A stretch of DNA of 64,000 nucleotides, taken from positions 10,842,074-10,906,073 of the forward strand of contig NC_037595.1 in the NCBI RefSeq assembly GCF_003073045.1, written 5' to 3'. Shown here piece after piece: positions 1 through 13,011 of the stretch. Position numbers and translations under genes: made by a program. Origin of the DNA: Pomacea canaliculata. Lineage: Eukaryota; Mollusca; Gastropoda; Architaenioglossa; Ampullariidae. Each line of letters begins with the position of its first letter. Position 1 is the first letter of the stretch. A model generated the notes under the pieces. The model had not been told where the DNA came from and ran no database searches. It was given only the letters and a program-made list of their open reading frames with translations.

Positions 1-2
1 GA

Positions 3-1542
3 GTTTTTGAAAATTACCCGGTTCCCATAGCAACAGATGCCAGACTCATAGGGCCTACAGCAGAGGCGAGCGTGCCGACAGACTTGGAACTCGACATCAA
101 GACCTCCGAGAGGAGGGTCTCCCTAGATGATGTCGCCGGATCTGGTCAGACCAGACGCCCCCAGGAAACATCGCAGAACGACAGAACGGAGTTGGACTCG
201 CACCGCGAGGAGGACAGAACCACCAGACCAAGTTTCAACACCACGAGGCTGCGGATGTCAGTTCCGGTGAGGGAGGCGTTAAGACCCGAGACTGAGCACT
301 TCTCACCTTACCCTTCCTCCATGCACACTACGGAAACCGGAAACCAGCCCAGCGTAGCTCACGAAACCCTCCTGGCCACGATGGAAGCGCAAAGAGTCTT
401 GGCTGTCCCGGCGTGCACTACCACCAGAGTGAGCTCCCCTGGCAATGTTGCTTCAGGCACAGCCAGCACGACGGTCTCTGCAGCGGGCATCGTTGAGCGG
501 GTGGACACCCACCCCGTCCAAGCAACAACAGTACCCTGTTCTCACAACGACGTCATGACTGTCAATGTCAGAGACGTTTCCTCGTCAAGGATGAGCCTGT
601 ATCCATGTCAACCCCGCCGTGAGCAGTCTTCACTTCATTACCCTGACAGTGGAAGCCCAGCTTCCTGTTCGTGTGACGGAAGGTTTGCTGGATCGGCGTC
701 ATCCAACAGTGGAAACGATTCCAACAGACGGGAGAATCAGCCACTGGAACTGCCGCTGGCCCAGACCTCGGTCTTCGCGAGGCTGTCGGGGGTCGAACGA
801 CGTCACGGGCCGGTCACGGTCTACTCCGCCGGCTCGCTCCCTCCATGGGCGCCGAGGTCTCCGATGATTGATTTGACGAGAGCAGCAAGCCCCACCCACA
901 TCCCACTGAGGAGCAGACGAGCCACTTTCATTCACTGGCCGAGGGAGGAGACAGGACAGCAGCCGGCCAATATGGCTTTGGCTGGATACTTCTATACGGG
1001 TAGGTCGATAGACACCTATTCGGGTTGGTCGGGACATATTTTTGTGAGTTTGTCAGGACAAGTACTGGTTGATTAGGAGATATCTCTATTAGCAAGTCAT
1101 CTACACGGGTATGGTAAGACATTTACATGGGTAAGGTAAGAGAAATATGTGAAAATAGCTCTGTAGGGGGGAATATATCTCGTTTCATGAATACGGCTGA
1201 ATGTTAGAGAGGAACGCTCGTTTCTTCGGGTGTACGATAGAGTGTTCGTATGCGTGATTGCTTGTGAATACAGAGTATGCATGCTCCTATGTGTGCACGT
1301 GTATGCATACGACATATCTCACATCATTATGTGTTTCTCCCACACAACCCCAACCTACTCCCTCAGGTGAAGGTAGCACAGTTTGCTGCTTCTACTGCGG
1401 TGTGCAAGTCGGCAACTGGCGGCCTGCCATGAACCCGTGGCACGAGCATGTTCGTGGACAGCCCACCTGTCAGTACCTGATCCAGATGAAAGGAGAAGAC
1501 TTCGTGAAAGAAATTCAGAAAGAACAGAGACCAGAGAAATAA
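3..1542 (+). CDS. BIR-domain (IAP-like) protein, 3' part of gene (BIR gene 1)
   Basis: Two exons are visible, up to 999 and 1367-1542, with the stop TAA at 1540-1542. The first exon is open from base 3 with no in-frame stop, so the gene is cut by the window edge and its start is not seen. Its ~300 codons are Ser/Thr/Pro/Arg-rich, apparently disordered linker, and end in the first half of a BIR (RATF..WP....P..MA.AGYFYTG). The donor gtaggt and acceptor cctcag join in phase 1 and rebuild one BIR: C-x2-C (CFYC), Trp six residues later, an acidic/NP turn, EH and a final Cys, so all four zinc ligands are present. The protein ends about 25 residues after the BIR with no RING. BIR proteins typically bind caspases or IAP-binding partners; the partner here is unknown. 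Confidence 0.8.
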
Positions 1543-1673
1543 GTAGGTGTAAACATGTGAGTGTTTGTTTTTTCACTTTCCTTGCCATCGTCTTACGCTT
1601 TACTTCTTTACTTTCCGACCCGTCGACCTAGCATGGTATATAGCATTGTTAATAATAATAATTAATAATAATA

Positions 1674-1736
<63 letters not shown>

Positions 1737-4700
1737 TAATTTATTGTTTACCCACATGTCGCTGCAAAAAATTGCTCTTTTTTCTCAGAATTTCCAGAAG
1801 ACTTGACGCAGATCATCAATAACAAGGGATCACCTTTAAAACCATCTTAAGGACTTGGGCAGAGAGACTTGAAGCGAGCGCATCCTTTCAAGTGATGTCA
1901 AGTTCTGGCATGTGGTCCTGTCCTCTGGAGACTCCGATCGTGGAAAGACTGAGCGAGCATTGCGGCACAGCTGCTGTTTGAGGACAAGACAATTGAAGAA
2001 ATGTGTTTCATTCAATCCACAAGGAAATGAAAACATTGAAAAAACTCACTTTGGGATATTTGAAAGAAAGTTACAGTTTTGAATTTTGAGGAGGACTGAA
2101 GGGAGGAAGCTAGAACCGAATCGAATATTTGTACCAAGATCGAAGGATACAGAGATAGCGAGAGAGAGAAGAGAGAAAAAGAGAAAGTTGGATAAAAAGA
2201 AAGTTTTTATAAAATGTGTTTACACAGACTAAAATCGGTGCACTTATCACAGAATTGCAGTGAGTACACTAGTTTTTAAAAGTGTGTCGATGTGCGTTTC
2301 TACAAAACAAGTTGAATGACATTATGTTTTTTGTTGGTTTTGTTGATTTATTTTCTTCAAATATTGCTGGGATGTAATATATTAGATAACCAGAGTGCGA
2401 AATTGTTTCTAAGTGAGCTAAGTTCATTTGAAAATTTTTGAAAATCTGAATAATTGCTCTTTTTTGCATTTTATTTTATTAGCTATAAGCTCAGGGAGCA
2501 TTTTTAGCCCTAACATCAGATAAATCATACATCACTGCCCTTTGTAGAAACTGTTCCAACATAGACGGAGGGATGTTGACATCCGGTACATAGTACATCT
2601 TGATGATGACCTTTCATGGAGCTTCTAGTGATTTTTCTGGCTTGTTTGTTTGTTTTAATTTGAGTATTTGTTCACTCCTGCAAGCAACATTTTTAACATT
2701 GGGGTTTAAATCAAAACTGCGGTCATATATATCTCTATAAAATGTGTATGGCAATGTCTATATAATTTATCAGGACAATATTATAATGGGTGATATATAG
2801 AACGGGGACTAAATAATTTGTCAGCTATGCTGTTATATATTAATATACATCTTATTGCACAGATACTAAAGCGATTTCTTGGGGTAGGGGTGGTGGTGAC
2901 TGTTTTCACGTGTGAATGTTGTATTCCTTTTGAAATTAGTGATCTTGCACCTGTCTGCTACCCTTGCTTTAAATATTTTGAAAATAAACATAATTTGTTT
3001 TGCGATTCTTGACTTTAAAATTAATTTGTCTTTCGTTATTGGCGTTCAGATAGTGTGTACATATCAAAGTGTATATATGTATGTGTTTCCCTGAAAGCAA
3101 CAATGAGAAATGAAGAAATCCAAGCACTGTACTTTTCAATGATGAGAAACAAAGATAAGGTTATGAAACATAAAATACTTCTGACAAAGCAGACATATTT
3201 ACTATACTGTAAGTACATCTCACACGTCATCCATTAACTTACTGCACACAGGCCGTTTTGTTTGCAAAACTCGTCCCGTCGGTGAGCAGTGAGAATATGG
3301 GTTTTGTCAATTTATAAACACAAAAACGATCACGGGTGAACCTTTATGTATATACACGTCTATACATACACAAGTAGGTTACCTATATATTTAAACAGCA
3401 GTACGTAGGTATCTTTACTTTCCCGACACAAACACAGTTAACTAACCATCTATCCATCCACCCACCAGTACACATGAACAGTTTCGTGCTGCTGCTACTG
3501 TTTATAAAGAAAATGATGATGATTGTTGTGTGGTGGCTTTGGTAACGATGACAATGACGGCGATGAATGATAACGCCGATGACTGAATTTCTGCTTTCTG
3601 GTTCTAACCAGAAGATTAAACGATCGACTTCTGAGACATCCTAAGAATCTTTATTTCAGGATTTGAAATTTAGTTCAACGAGAACACGACGAAAGTTTAA
3701 TTTCCTGTTTGGCAGGATGTACAGGGAGATGAAGTTTTCCTTTCGTACAGTCGGCAACCTACCCTGCGGCTTGAGACTAAATAAACTGACACTGACTTCA
3801 ACACACGCTTGCACCAGGAGATAAGGTGAGTCATTCATGTCACACCGAGTCAAAGCAGGGTTGTTCAAAGTTCTTTTGACCTCGACAGGTCCGCGATGTA
3901 AACAGCAGACATATGTATCTAGTCATAGATAGGTGGATGTCAAACGGGAATCCCCGATATAACGACACCGACTTCTTCTCGTTCACTTTTTGGAGCAGCT
4001 ACAGGAGCGTGAGGACTAAGGTGAGATATTTGCAGATATATGTTATAAGTGTATTAGGAAATCTCTTTACTTCATGAGAAGTGTGATTAAAGAAAAATGC
4101 ATGTAGTCACACCACACAACCTTCTACACCAGGGTTGGGCAAAGTACGGACGTCTGCCAAAAAATGCGAAGAGCACTAGTTTTCTTTATTTTTTAAAACC
4201 TTGGTTTATTTTCTTGAATACGACTTGTCGTTAGAAATTTGCAGCACGTAAGTCAAACACAGACAAAGTACACAAATAACAACGAGTCTGATGTAGTCGA
4301 TGACTTTTTGTTTTGTTTCTATACATGGTCTGATCACCAGTTTCCGTTGTTTTGACACGAATGTTCAACGGTAGAGATCAGACACGATGCTGGCTTAGCA
4401 TGTTTGGGTTTCAAACCCCCCAGTCCAAGCAAACAGTCCGATAATAATCGTAAGTTCAGTCGTTTAGTCGCACACCACAGTATCATCTCGAACATCATCA
4501 GATCCTCCTGGTAGTATCTGCCTTCACGCAAAATAAAGTCTTTTGGCAAAAGATTTCTCCTAGTTTTATTCTGTAGAGCATATGTCTACTGCCGCTAGTT
4601 TCAATTGCCAACTTGTGTGACAATGGCAGAGGACATTGTTGCTAATAATAGAAACTATACAAAGAATTAGGCTACAATGTCCTAACGGCATGAGGAGGGA

Positions 4701-5653
4701 CTACACTTTCGGTCAAAGTGCCTGTTCACAAGAGATGACATAGCTTCACATTGTGTCATTGGTGAGCAGAATATATAAAATTCGTTGCACCATTCCTTAG
4801 AACTTTCTTACAAGAATCTTTTCTTTTATTACATGCCACAAGTCAGTGTTCGAGAGTGAAAAGTGTTTTGTGGCTTGTGACATTCAACAGAATAAGACAC
4901 CATATTAATGAGAAGGTAGAAGTTAGAAAGGTACAAAGGGAATTTATACCAGTAACTGAACCCTCATGAAGACCTGCCCACAATATAAAAAAAAAAACAA
5001 CAAAAAACAAAACAACACAAAAAACAAACTGAAATCAAGGTGAAATGATAATGGACACTTCTCAAAAACGTTAGGACTTACAAAGATGATCATGTAGGGG
5101 ACAGTACAGGGAATAAAAAGATGGCGATAAAAAGGAAATAGGCAGACTCAAGACTGACTGGTCTCTGTGATTCCAGAGAAGAGGGCAAAGTTGAGAAAGC
5201 TTGTAAGAGTTTGTAGTAATGTTGTCACCAGTCCTTACTGCCACTCAGGGCTAGGGGACTTATGATGCTGAAGACGAAAATAATTTACTTTAGTTCTCCC
5301 CAAAAGTATAAAAACGCCTTTGTACTGGGTTTGTTTTCTCGCGTGTATCTCTCTTTCAGAAGGTCTGCATTACAATAACACTAGTCAATAGTTAAAGAAA
5401 CTTTCATTTGCACTGTTATAACAAATCGCTAGTATCGCCAAGGAAGCTGAAAGTCTGGCACGTACCCTGTATTTCTTATGCGTTGGTTTCATTAAAATTT
5501 TGTTTCCTTTTCTAACAGCTTACTGCGATGAGATTGGTGTATTTCTTGCTAACAGGAAGGCGTTGAACTGCATCTGAGGACTTAAAGGCAGCAAAACTGT
5601 TTACTAAAGATTACGAAGGGGCGTCGAGAAACTGCGGCCCTTAGGGGCCGGCG
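1543..5653. other. Intergenic, AT-rich, no gene recognised
   Basis: This stretch holds the probable 3' UTR of BIR gene 1, an (AAT)n microsatellite, an A/C-rich run at 4987-5033 and otherwise unremarkable AT-rich DNA. Open frames here are short and lack protein-like composition, splice context or similarity to the neighbouring families. Confidence 0.5.
1651..1735. repeat. (AAT)n microsatellite
   Basis: Nearly perfect AAT/TAA trinucleotide run with a few interruptions, about 110 bases downstream of the stop of BIR gene 1. It contains AATAAA hexamers by chance, so a poly(A) signal cannot be assigned here. Confidence 0.95.
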
Positions 5654-7899
5654 ATGTGGTACTATCTACGCCAGTTCGGATCCCTATACAGCGAAGAAAA
5701 CGCCTGGATTGTCCGGTGGCAGGTAATGTAGTGACCAAACCTTGTTTGTGACCAAATCTCGAATGGTAATGTCTGTCACTAGTTCCTTCATTAATTAATG
5801 AGAAAATTTATAGAGCACATTTCTCTAGCATCAGCGCTTTACATAGAGGCTCGTCAGCATCTTTCATGGCAGGTATCAGATGTATGTATCATGATAAACA
5901 CACAAACATGCAAAATATTAATCAGTTAGATTTATACAGAGGTTTTCTTGCCATCAAACACAGGCACGGAGCACTTTAAAAAATAATAATAATGGACGCT
6001 GGTCTCAGACACCAAGACAGGATAGCGTGCCTCCCTCTTCCGTAAAATGTGTGAATACGCCTCTTAATGTGCACACCATCAGCTTGCATTCAACTGAATC
6101 TTCTATAAGGCAATAAAGTTCTGCTTTGAAAAGTTGATGAAGGGTTATGACATTTATTTGGAAGTTGAAATTGCAATATTTGCTGCAGTGGCCTAACTGT
6201 GGTACACAAAGTTATTGTTTCATCCACACAACCCTTGGGACAACATCACCTTGACGGTCATTGTAAGATTAGCTTCTTAGAGATGCACAATGTTAATATT
6301 AATATTTTAATTATTAGATATATTTTTTATTATTTTCAACTCTTAGTCCGACGAAATGTCAGCTGTTCAATCAATGCCATAGTTTTAAAAGAATGAACCC
6401 CACAATTAATTTAAAAATTAGTTTGTAGATGGCTATCGTACGCATCGTTCTGGGGGTTAAAGACAGCAATGAGGTGCTGAATTAATTAATAAACTTTTCC
6501 GTCTTTTGCGCTAACATTTAGTAATAATTAATAGAAAAATTTAATAATAAGAATATAAATATTAACAATAACTTAGAAAACAAATATTAGCAATAATTTG
6601 TAAAATAAACACTAAAAATAGTTACTAACAATTTATAAAATAATGTGAATAGTAATTTTAAAAATAAACACTAATTAATATAGCATATTAATTTCTTGAC
6701 ATTAGTATACTTTATACGCAAGTAAACAAGCGTGCTAAATTACAAGAAAGGGTATGAAAGAGAACACTTTGAAATAGAAAGAATATACAACTTTGTTGAC
6801 TGGCCAGATTTCAGGAATAAATATTTTCACTGTATAACCCAGTATAACAACATGTAGACGCCTACATCTGTTGTGTGGGTCGCATCTGCTAGTCGTCACG
6901 TGACTTGGCGGATGAAGCCGCTAGTTCTGCTTTTTCTTTCTTCTAAGTAACATGACTTCTGAAAGTCCTCCTCCTGGATCCTCTTCAGGACCAGCGCACT
7001 CAGCGGAACATGCTTTCAAAGAACTACCTTCTCTACCAATGCAGGTACGACTGTTGTTATGACAGACAGAATTTTACACATAAAATCTTCTTGTAACATC
7101 TAACTGCTGATGATATACCAGCTCGGTGGTTCTCAAAGTATTTCACTAAAGGAAAAAGTACGGATGATCACACTTTGAGACCCACTGCATTTACTTCAGC
7201 AAGAAGTATTTATGGCAGCTACCTTTAATCACTCTGCTTTTTTATAAAAAAAAATCCTTAATCCCTATCTGAATTTGAACAGAGCAAACACAAATTTCCT
7301 GTTTTATTTTAGATCGTGTTCCCATCTTTTGATGCGAAGCAGAAGCGCTGTCGATTCGTTGAAGAAAATTGCAAAGCATCATCCAGATGTTAGGATTGAA
7401 GTGTTAGCAGACGATGGTTTCTTCTACCTTGGTGAGCTTCCACCAAGTTCTTCATGCATTCTCGATTGTCTCAGATTCTGAAAAGAACTCAAAGAGAGAG
7501 AGAGAGAGTGCGCGTGTAACAGTAAATTTACAAAGCAAATATATTGTGACTAAATTTATAAATATTTGAACTACTCCTAATAGTAATAAATAAAAGACAA
7601 GGCTATAAAAACCAATATTTATTTGTCGAATATGCTTTCCGCCCTGAAATCCTTTCTTTTTCTAAAAATATCGAAAAACCTTGACAATGTTTTCTAAGGT
7701 TCATCTATTCTTTGTGACAGGCCATGAAGACTACATCATCTGCTTCAAGTGCAAGCTGTGTCTGAGAGAGTGGATGGACGAAGACGATGCAGCCTTTCAA
7801 CATGCACTTTATGACCCTGTGTGCTCCAGTTTGTTGTCTAGCAGGGGGGACACCTTCGTTATGGAGGTCAGGCAAAGTATCAGAGTGACCTGCCAATGA
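5654..7899 (+). CDS. Small single-BIR protein (BIR gene 2)
   Basis: The two 3' exons are well supported: 7313-7431 (acceptor tttattttag, donor gtgagc) and 7721-7899 (acceptor gtgacag, stop TGA). They join in phase 1 directly after the GFFYLG motif and make one BIR with CFKC, Trp, QH-x6-C. Upstream exons are a proposal: 5654-5722, starting at an ATG and ending at cag|gtaatg, and 6989-7044, with acceptor ctcttcag and donor gtacga. Their phases (0 and 2) fit exactly and give 423 coding bases, 140 aa. An alternative ATG at 6952 is out of frame with the BIR exon. There is no second BIR and no RING. The BIR is typical in its zinc ligands, so this could be a functional minimal BIR protein or a truncated paralogue of the two-BIR genes. 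Confidence 0.6.
7124..7187. repeat. Short relic of a hAT-type MITE
   Basis: A 64-bp stretch begins ggtggttctcaaagta and ends with a near inverted complement (actttgagacccactg). The ends match those of the 342-bp element at 46744-47085. It lies in an intron of BIR gene 2 and is probably an internally deleted copy. Confidence 0.5.
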
Positions 7900-10800
7900 A
7901 CGACCATCAACCCTCAAACACAGACACCACAGAAGAACGATGACTTTAATTTGAACTTCCAGAAGTGAAGACATGTCATGAGATGGCAGAAAACATTTCT
8001 GTCTCGGCTAGTGATCCTTTGAAACGATTATCATGGTTCTTCCTCCAAAGTGGACAGACTTTTCTGTATTTTTCCTTACAATGAATGAAATTGGGCTGAC
8101 CAAGGGTTTAGTATCTGCTGCCACCTAGTGCCTTCCTAAGAGAGGTTTAGGTCAATTATTACTAATGTAGTCTTTGATGCCTACAAGTACTGAGGGCCAG
8201 AATGATCTTCTCTAGTTCCAAAGTTACAACATTTAATTTATTTTTGGATTCTTTTGGAAATTTTCATTATTGTCATAGTCATCATCACGAACATCACCTT
8301 AACCTCCTCCTCCTCCTCCTCCTCCTCCTCCTCCTCCTCCTCCTCCTCCTCATCATCATCATCATCATCATCATCATCGTCGTCGTCGTCGTCGTCGTCT
8401 CTTTTCTATATCTCTTTTTACATTTTTCTGCGTTTATAAATTTTCCATTGTGTAGAATTTCCCATGAGAATCTTCCTCATGATCACGGGTGAATCACAAT
8501 CAAAGCTGGAGTTTCAGTTTTAATGGAAATTTCAGTGTTGTTGCGTGCAACGCCTTTCTAAGGGGTTTAACTGTTCTATATTTTTTTTCTGCTCTATATT
8601 TTTCTTAGCTTGCTCGTGGTCTGAAATATCTTTTGGCAAACAGCTCTGTGAGTTAATGAAGAACAATCTGAACAGCACACGCGCATGAACGCCGTTCTGA
8701 ACCTGTTCACAAACAATTGTTTTAACCATTGCTACACTGAAAGGTTCTCCAGCTTCTTGTTGTGCAAAACTTGCTCCGCAACATCCAGTGCAAAGCAAAC
8801 CCTTCAGTCATTCAGCCTCCTGCTTCTCTGGTCTAATAGTCTCTCAGGTTCTTCACAGCGTCCACCATTTAAATTATTTCACATCAGGCCTTATGTTTTC
8901 ACATATAATAATGTAAATATGGTAATATATGTTTATTTAGTTGTTCATTACCGGTTTAATATTGAGTTGCTCCAAACTCATGAGACTTCAGTTTGGCATC
9001 GATCACTAATAGCTAATGTCTTTATTATTAAAATGTCACAATGGAAAATAGCATATTTTAATTGCAATCGTTCACTTGTCTTTGTCACTGCTGTTGATTT
9101 CACATGTGAAGCAGATAAAGTCTGCTTCCTTGAATATTGACAACCATAACTCCGATGATTTCAGCAATAAATCGAAATATGACACCACCACGACATATGT
9201 GTAACTAGTCGAAGTGATATGCAGGTTTATCCATCCGAGATAAATAATAATCTTATCTTATATAACAGAACCTTACTGTGTGAAATTTGACAGTAAGCGT
9301 TTGTTGAAGATTGTTTTCGACCTAAGAAACAAAGAAAAAACGATGATGTTTTGAACACAAACAATACATCCCCATAACCATAATTCTTCCTTCATCTTTA
9401 ACTCAATACTAAATTAAAAAAATTAACTGTGCCTATAATTATTACAAGGAAACTGACTTCACCTCTCACACACTATTGACCAAACAATAAAACAATCTGC
9501 TAATAATATTTTCCTCAAGTCGTGCGGGATCCTTGTAAAGGACTTGACAACAGATGAAGGAAATACACAGGACAATGGCGACCAGACTACAACATTCACT
9601 ATGGGCTAGAGAGCGAATACCGTGACAGTGTTCAGCCCAGTGCATGACACTACAACACAACAGGAAGAATGATTCAAAAGGTGACAAATGAGTGACATTC
9701 CCTTAAAAAAAAACACACACACACACAGAGGAGAACTGCAAATTTAGGCTCAGGCCCTTTGCTGTGGATGTGTATTATCGGGTATTCCTCAATGAGGAAA
9801 TTGCAGATGGCGAGTTCTTATCGCTCGATTGAGATTAATAGTTTAGTGAGAATCTTATTAAACCATTGTGAATAGCTAAAAAACTGATATCCACAAGGTA
9901 AGGAATTCATTTCAAATTTATGGGTAACTAATTTTAAAGACTGTAAACACTCTTTATTTTTCTTATTTCAAAGATAAATGTAGACACACCCAGTAGTAAA
10001 TTTTAATGACCTCGTTAGTCACAGTCCATGTTTACTAGTTCAAAACTGTCAACATGACTGGGATTTATTCTTAGAGTTTACAAAATAGAAAACAGCTTGA
10101 AAAATATATTGAAATTTTAAAACCAAAAATTCACTTTTTAAACTGATTGGCGAACAGATTTACCTCTGTGTGCTCGGTTTGTTGTCTCCATTTGCTATTT
10201 TCCTTCGTCTCTCCCCCTTTTATCCTCGCTCTCACACAGAACATTGCTTTTGTAATAAAGTGCATTGAACTTACTGTTGAATGGTATGGAAATCCTCGTT
10301 ATTAGTGGAAATTAGAGCATCAAACGGTAGTGATGTATGTAATCATGTGTACTTAATGTACTTATTTTGTACAGTCTAGAAATAGAACTAGTCAAGCCAA
10401 GATCCTGGGATGAAACTGGAATCACAGCCACACACAAGGCTTGTCTACGACCAGTCTCCAAACAGGCGTGGTCATTCAAGTCTGCCCTTCGTCACCACCA
10501 TCACCGTGAGCAAGAGAAAAAGCCAGCTCTGACAAATTACACACAAACACACATAGGAAGTTGATGCAATCGTGCATTTTCTCTTCTTTTCTCCTCACAA
10601 CTTCTAATCACAGCCATAGAGACAAATCACAGTTCTGCCTGTCTAGAACAACCAGATTAAGAGACTTACAGTCGTCACACAAAAGTGCTGTATAATCACT
10701 GAGACCAACATCCTACTAAAAATTTTAATCTTGAAAATATTTTAGTGGAGATAGGGAGATGGGCACTGGTGTTCAATGGCGGACAACGAATGTTAGATGA

Positions 10801-10926
10801 CGATTAACAAAGAAAACAGTTCTGTAAACAGAGTGTACAGAAAAAGAACATTAACTTCAAGACGAGATCTGATCCCTACTGGGAAAAGGAAACTGTTTCA
10901 GGACTGGCTGTGTAAGGGGACAATAA
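7900..10926. other. Intergenic between BIR genes 2 and 3
   Basis: Contains a compound trinucleotide microsatellite at 8303-8400 and AT-rich DNA. The spacer ends at an in-frame TAA directly before the ATG of BIR gene 3 (10924-10926), so the end of this stretch is probably that gene's 5' UTR. No other coding sequence is recognised. Confidence 0.5.
8303..8400. repeat. Compound (CCT)n-(CAT)n-(CGT)n microsatellite
   Basis: About 98 bases of trinucleotide repeat that shift in steps from CCT/TCC to TCA to TCG units. Open frames across it encode only Leu or Ser runs followed by Ile/Val and are artefacts of the repeat. Confidence 0.95.
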
Positions 10927-13011
10927 ATGCCTAAGATCTGTAGTTTCCGTCACTTTCCTGGGCTGGACTCTGGCTGCTATCAATTCGAGGCAACGAGATT
11001 CGCATCCTTCAAAACCTGGCCACAGGATTGCCCTGTGTCTGCCTGTGCTCTGTCCAAGAATGGCTGGTACTTCAGCGACGACAGCGACGACGATGGGGCC
11101 ACTACTTTCTGTTGTAACAAGAGGTGCAAGGACTGGGCCATGGGAGATAACCCCATGGAAAAGCATAAGCTGCTCTCCCCTTTGTGCCCACTTGCTCGAG
11201 GGCAGGATATGTGGAGAGCTGATGGCTTGCCTGTCTTCAACATTCCCATCCCTACTGCAGATGCACCCTGTGTTAACTTCTCCAATGCCGTGTACAGCTT
11301 CGACAACAGAAATAATAGGGCAGGTTAGCACGAACAATTATTTTTTAATTTATTTGTTAACAACACCTCAACCATACAAAAAAGTGTAATAATTTACTAG
11401 GTTGTTCTTGGTTACAGCCGTGTCAACAGCAGTGGCCACATGATGGTAAATACATTTTATATTACTTATAAATATGCATAATAAAAATACCTGCCTGTCA
11501 TATTCTGAACGAATCCGAGGAAAAAAAAACAGAAAAAGGTGAAAAAGGAAAGATCATGGTTGGTTGTTAGGTATACTTTTTTCAATTTTTAAGCTTTAAA
11601 CAGTTCGTGAAAATTCATTTGTAATGTGTGATGTTTTACATAACAACATTTAATAAATACAAAAAAGTGTTTCTACTTTACAGAAATATTTAATTATTTC
11701 GAGTAAAGTTAAGCGACGAAATACATTTTAAGATCAGAGTTCTATAAAGTATTTGTAGGAGGAATTAAAAAAACTTCATGTGATTGGAACAATGCGTTTA
11801 GTAATGTTAACAGCTCCAGGTCAGCTTGAGCAGGACAGGGTACACATCACTTATTTTTATCTGAAAAAACAGCAGGTGCCTACTAACAAGATGTGTTAAA
11901 GTTACATGTAAAAAGAAAAAAAAGTAAAATAAAAAAATGGAAGCTATAACAAGGTTTACGAAAACGAATGTTTGATACAATTTTCTTGTGTTAAGCGAGG
12001 TGATGTTTTTCCAACCTACACTTCACTCAACATTCTCAAGGTATCTGGATTGTGAAATGTTTGTGATGTTTATTGTAGTAGCATATTTATACATTGAGTT
12101 CATGAGAGAGATCTCAGACAAGTTGTAGGCTTTCTGTGGCTGTCAATGAGACTCGGACTGATGATGTCTCACTGTTCTGAGTTGTGGCCTTCAGCATGTC
12201 TCCAAAAACTCCCCAACAAAATTACATCTCAGAAACTACATACATCGAATGACATTCATGAAACGTTTATATTTTGTGTTTGATTTGTTTACTTCTCTCG
12301 GTAACAGGTATGGTGGCAGTGCAAGAGACAGGTGGTCAAGTAGACGTGGATGTACAGCACCGCCATCTCTCTGCCGTTGCTCAGCGACTAGGAGTACGTC
12401 TGCGAACCCCCAGTGGAGGTGACCCCAGACCTCACCCCCTGCCCTCCTCGGCCGACGGGTCAGCCATGTACACTGCCCACTGCGAGCCACGTGACGGCCA
12501 CTTCCCCACCTTCGCGTCGCTAGAGAAACGCATTTTGACATTCCAGAACTTTCCCAGAGACCTTCACCTGGACATCGAGGCCATTGCCAAGCTAGGCTTC
12601 TTTTATACAGGTGACATGTTTTGAATTTATCTTTTTAGAAAATTAAAAATTCAGTTTTCGCGGTAACTTTTTTTCTTTAAAGTAAACGTAGTCTTTATGC
12701 CGATTAGAGAGATCTGTTCTTTAGAAAAGTAACTATTATTTATGAAACCAAATATGATAATCATGCTTTCTTTCAAACGATACTGGTTTTTTTGTGAATC
12801 ATTTGATTACTTTGTATCTCCTTTCCATGCAGATTTCAAAGACTATATCATCTGCTTCAAGTGTGCCCTTGGTCTTTTCAACCTAACCCCAGGAGATGAC
12901 CCCGCGCTCGAACATGCGCGCTTGGAACCTTTCTGCTTGCATTTCCGTTTGGTTACTGGGAATACGTTGATTAGAGAAGCTCAGAGAGACATGATTGTCA
13001 CTGGACAGTAG
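10927..13011 (+). CDS. Two-BIR IAP-like protein without RING (BIR gene 3)
   Basis: Exons 10927-11323, 12308-12610 and 12833-13011 join in phase 1 at both introns and give 879 coding bases (292 aa). The ATG follows an in-frame TAA immediately, and the protein begins MPK like the MPQ start of BIR gene 5, which supports this start. BIR1 (about residues 20-95) lies whole in exon 1. Its first zinc Cys is replaced: aligned on the Trp, the C-x2-C site reads T-F-C-C. H-x6-C is intact. A linker rich in Gly/Arg/Pro follows. BIR2 (about residues 195-280) is split by the second intron right after LGFFYTG and has CFKC and EH-x6-C, although the Trp usual after the second Cys is replaced (ALGLFNL). The C terminus is about 20 residues after the BIR. 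Family knowledge suggests inhibition of caspases or an immune adaptor role; no catalytic RING is present. Confidence 0.85.

Noticed and set aside
6952..7044. ATG-initiated exon MTSESPPPG... ahead of BIR gene 2
   Set aside because: It ends in phase 0, whereas the next BIR exon needs phase 2. Read that way it hits a stop. The 6989-7044 version fits instead.
8202..8492. Open frames of ~60-96 codons rich in Leu or Ser
   Set aside because: They are translations of a CCT/CAT/CGT microsatellite, with no splice or protein-family support.
10367..10564. 65-codon frame with a His run upstream of BIR gene 3
   Set aside because: It has no ATG context, family match or splice connection to the gene, which has its own start after an in-frame stop.
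10980..11337. Antisense open frames over BIR gene 3 exon 1
   Set aside because: They mirror the coding strand and lack family resemblance and splice logic.
11418..11445. Possible microexon in the first intron of BIR gene 3 (ttacag|ccgtg...gatg|gtaaat)
   Set aside because: It is 28 bases long and brings a TGA into frame. The flanking exons join perfectly without it.
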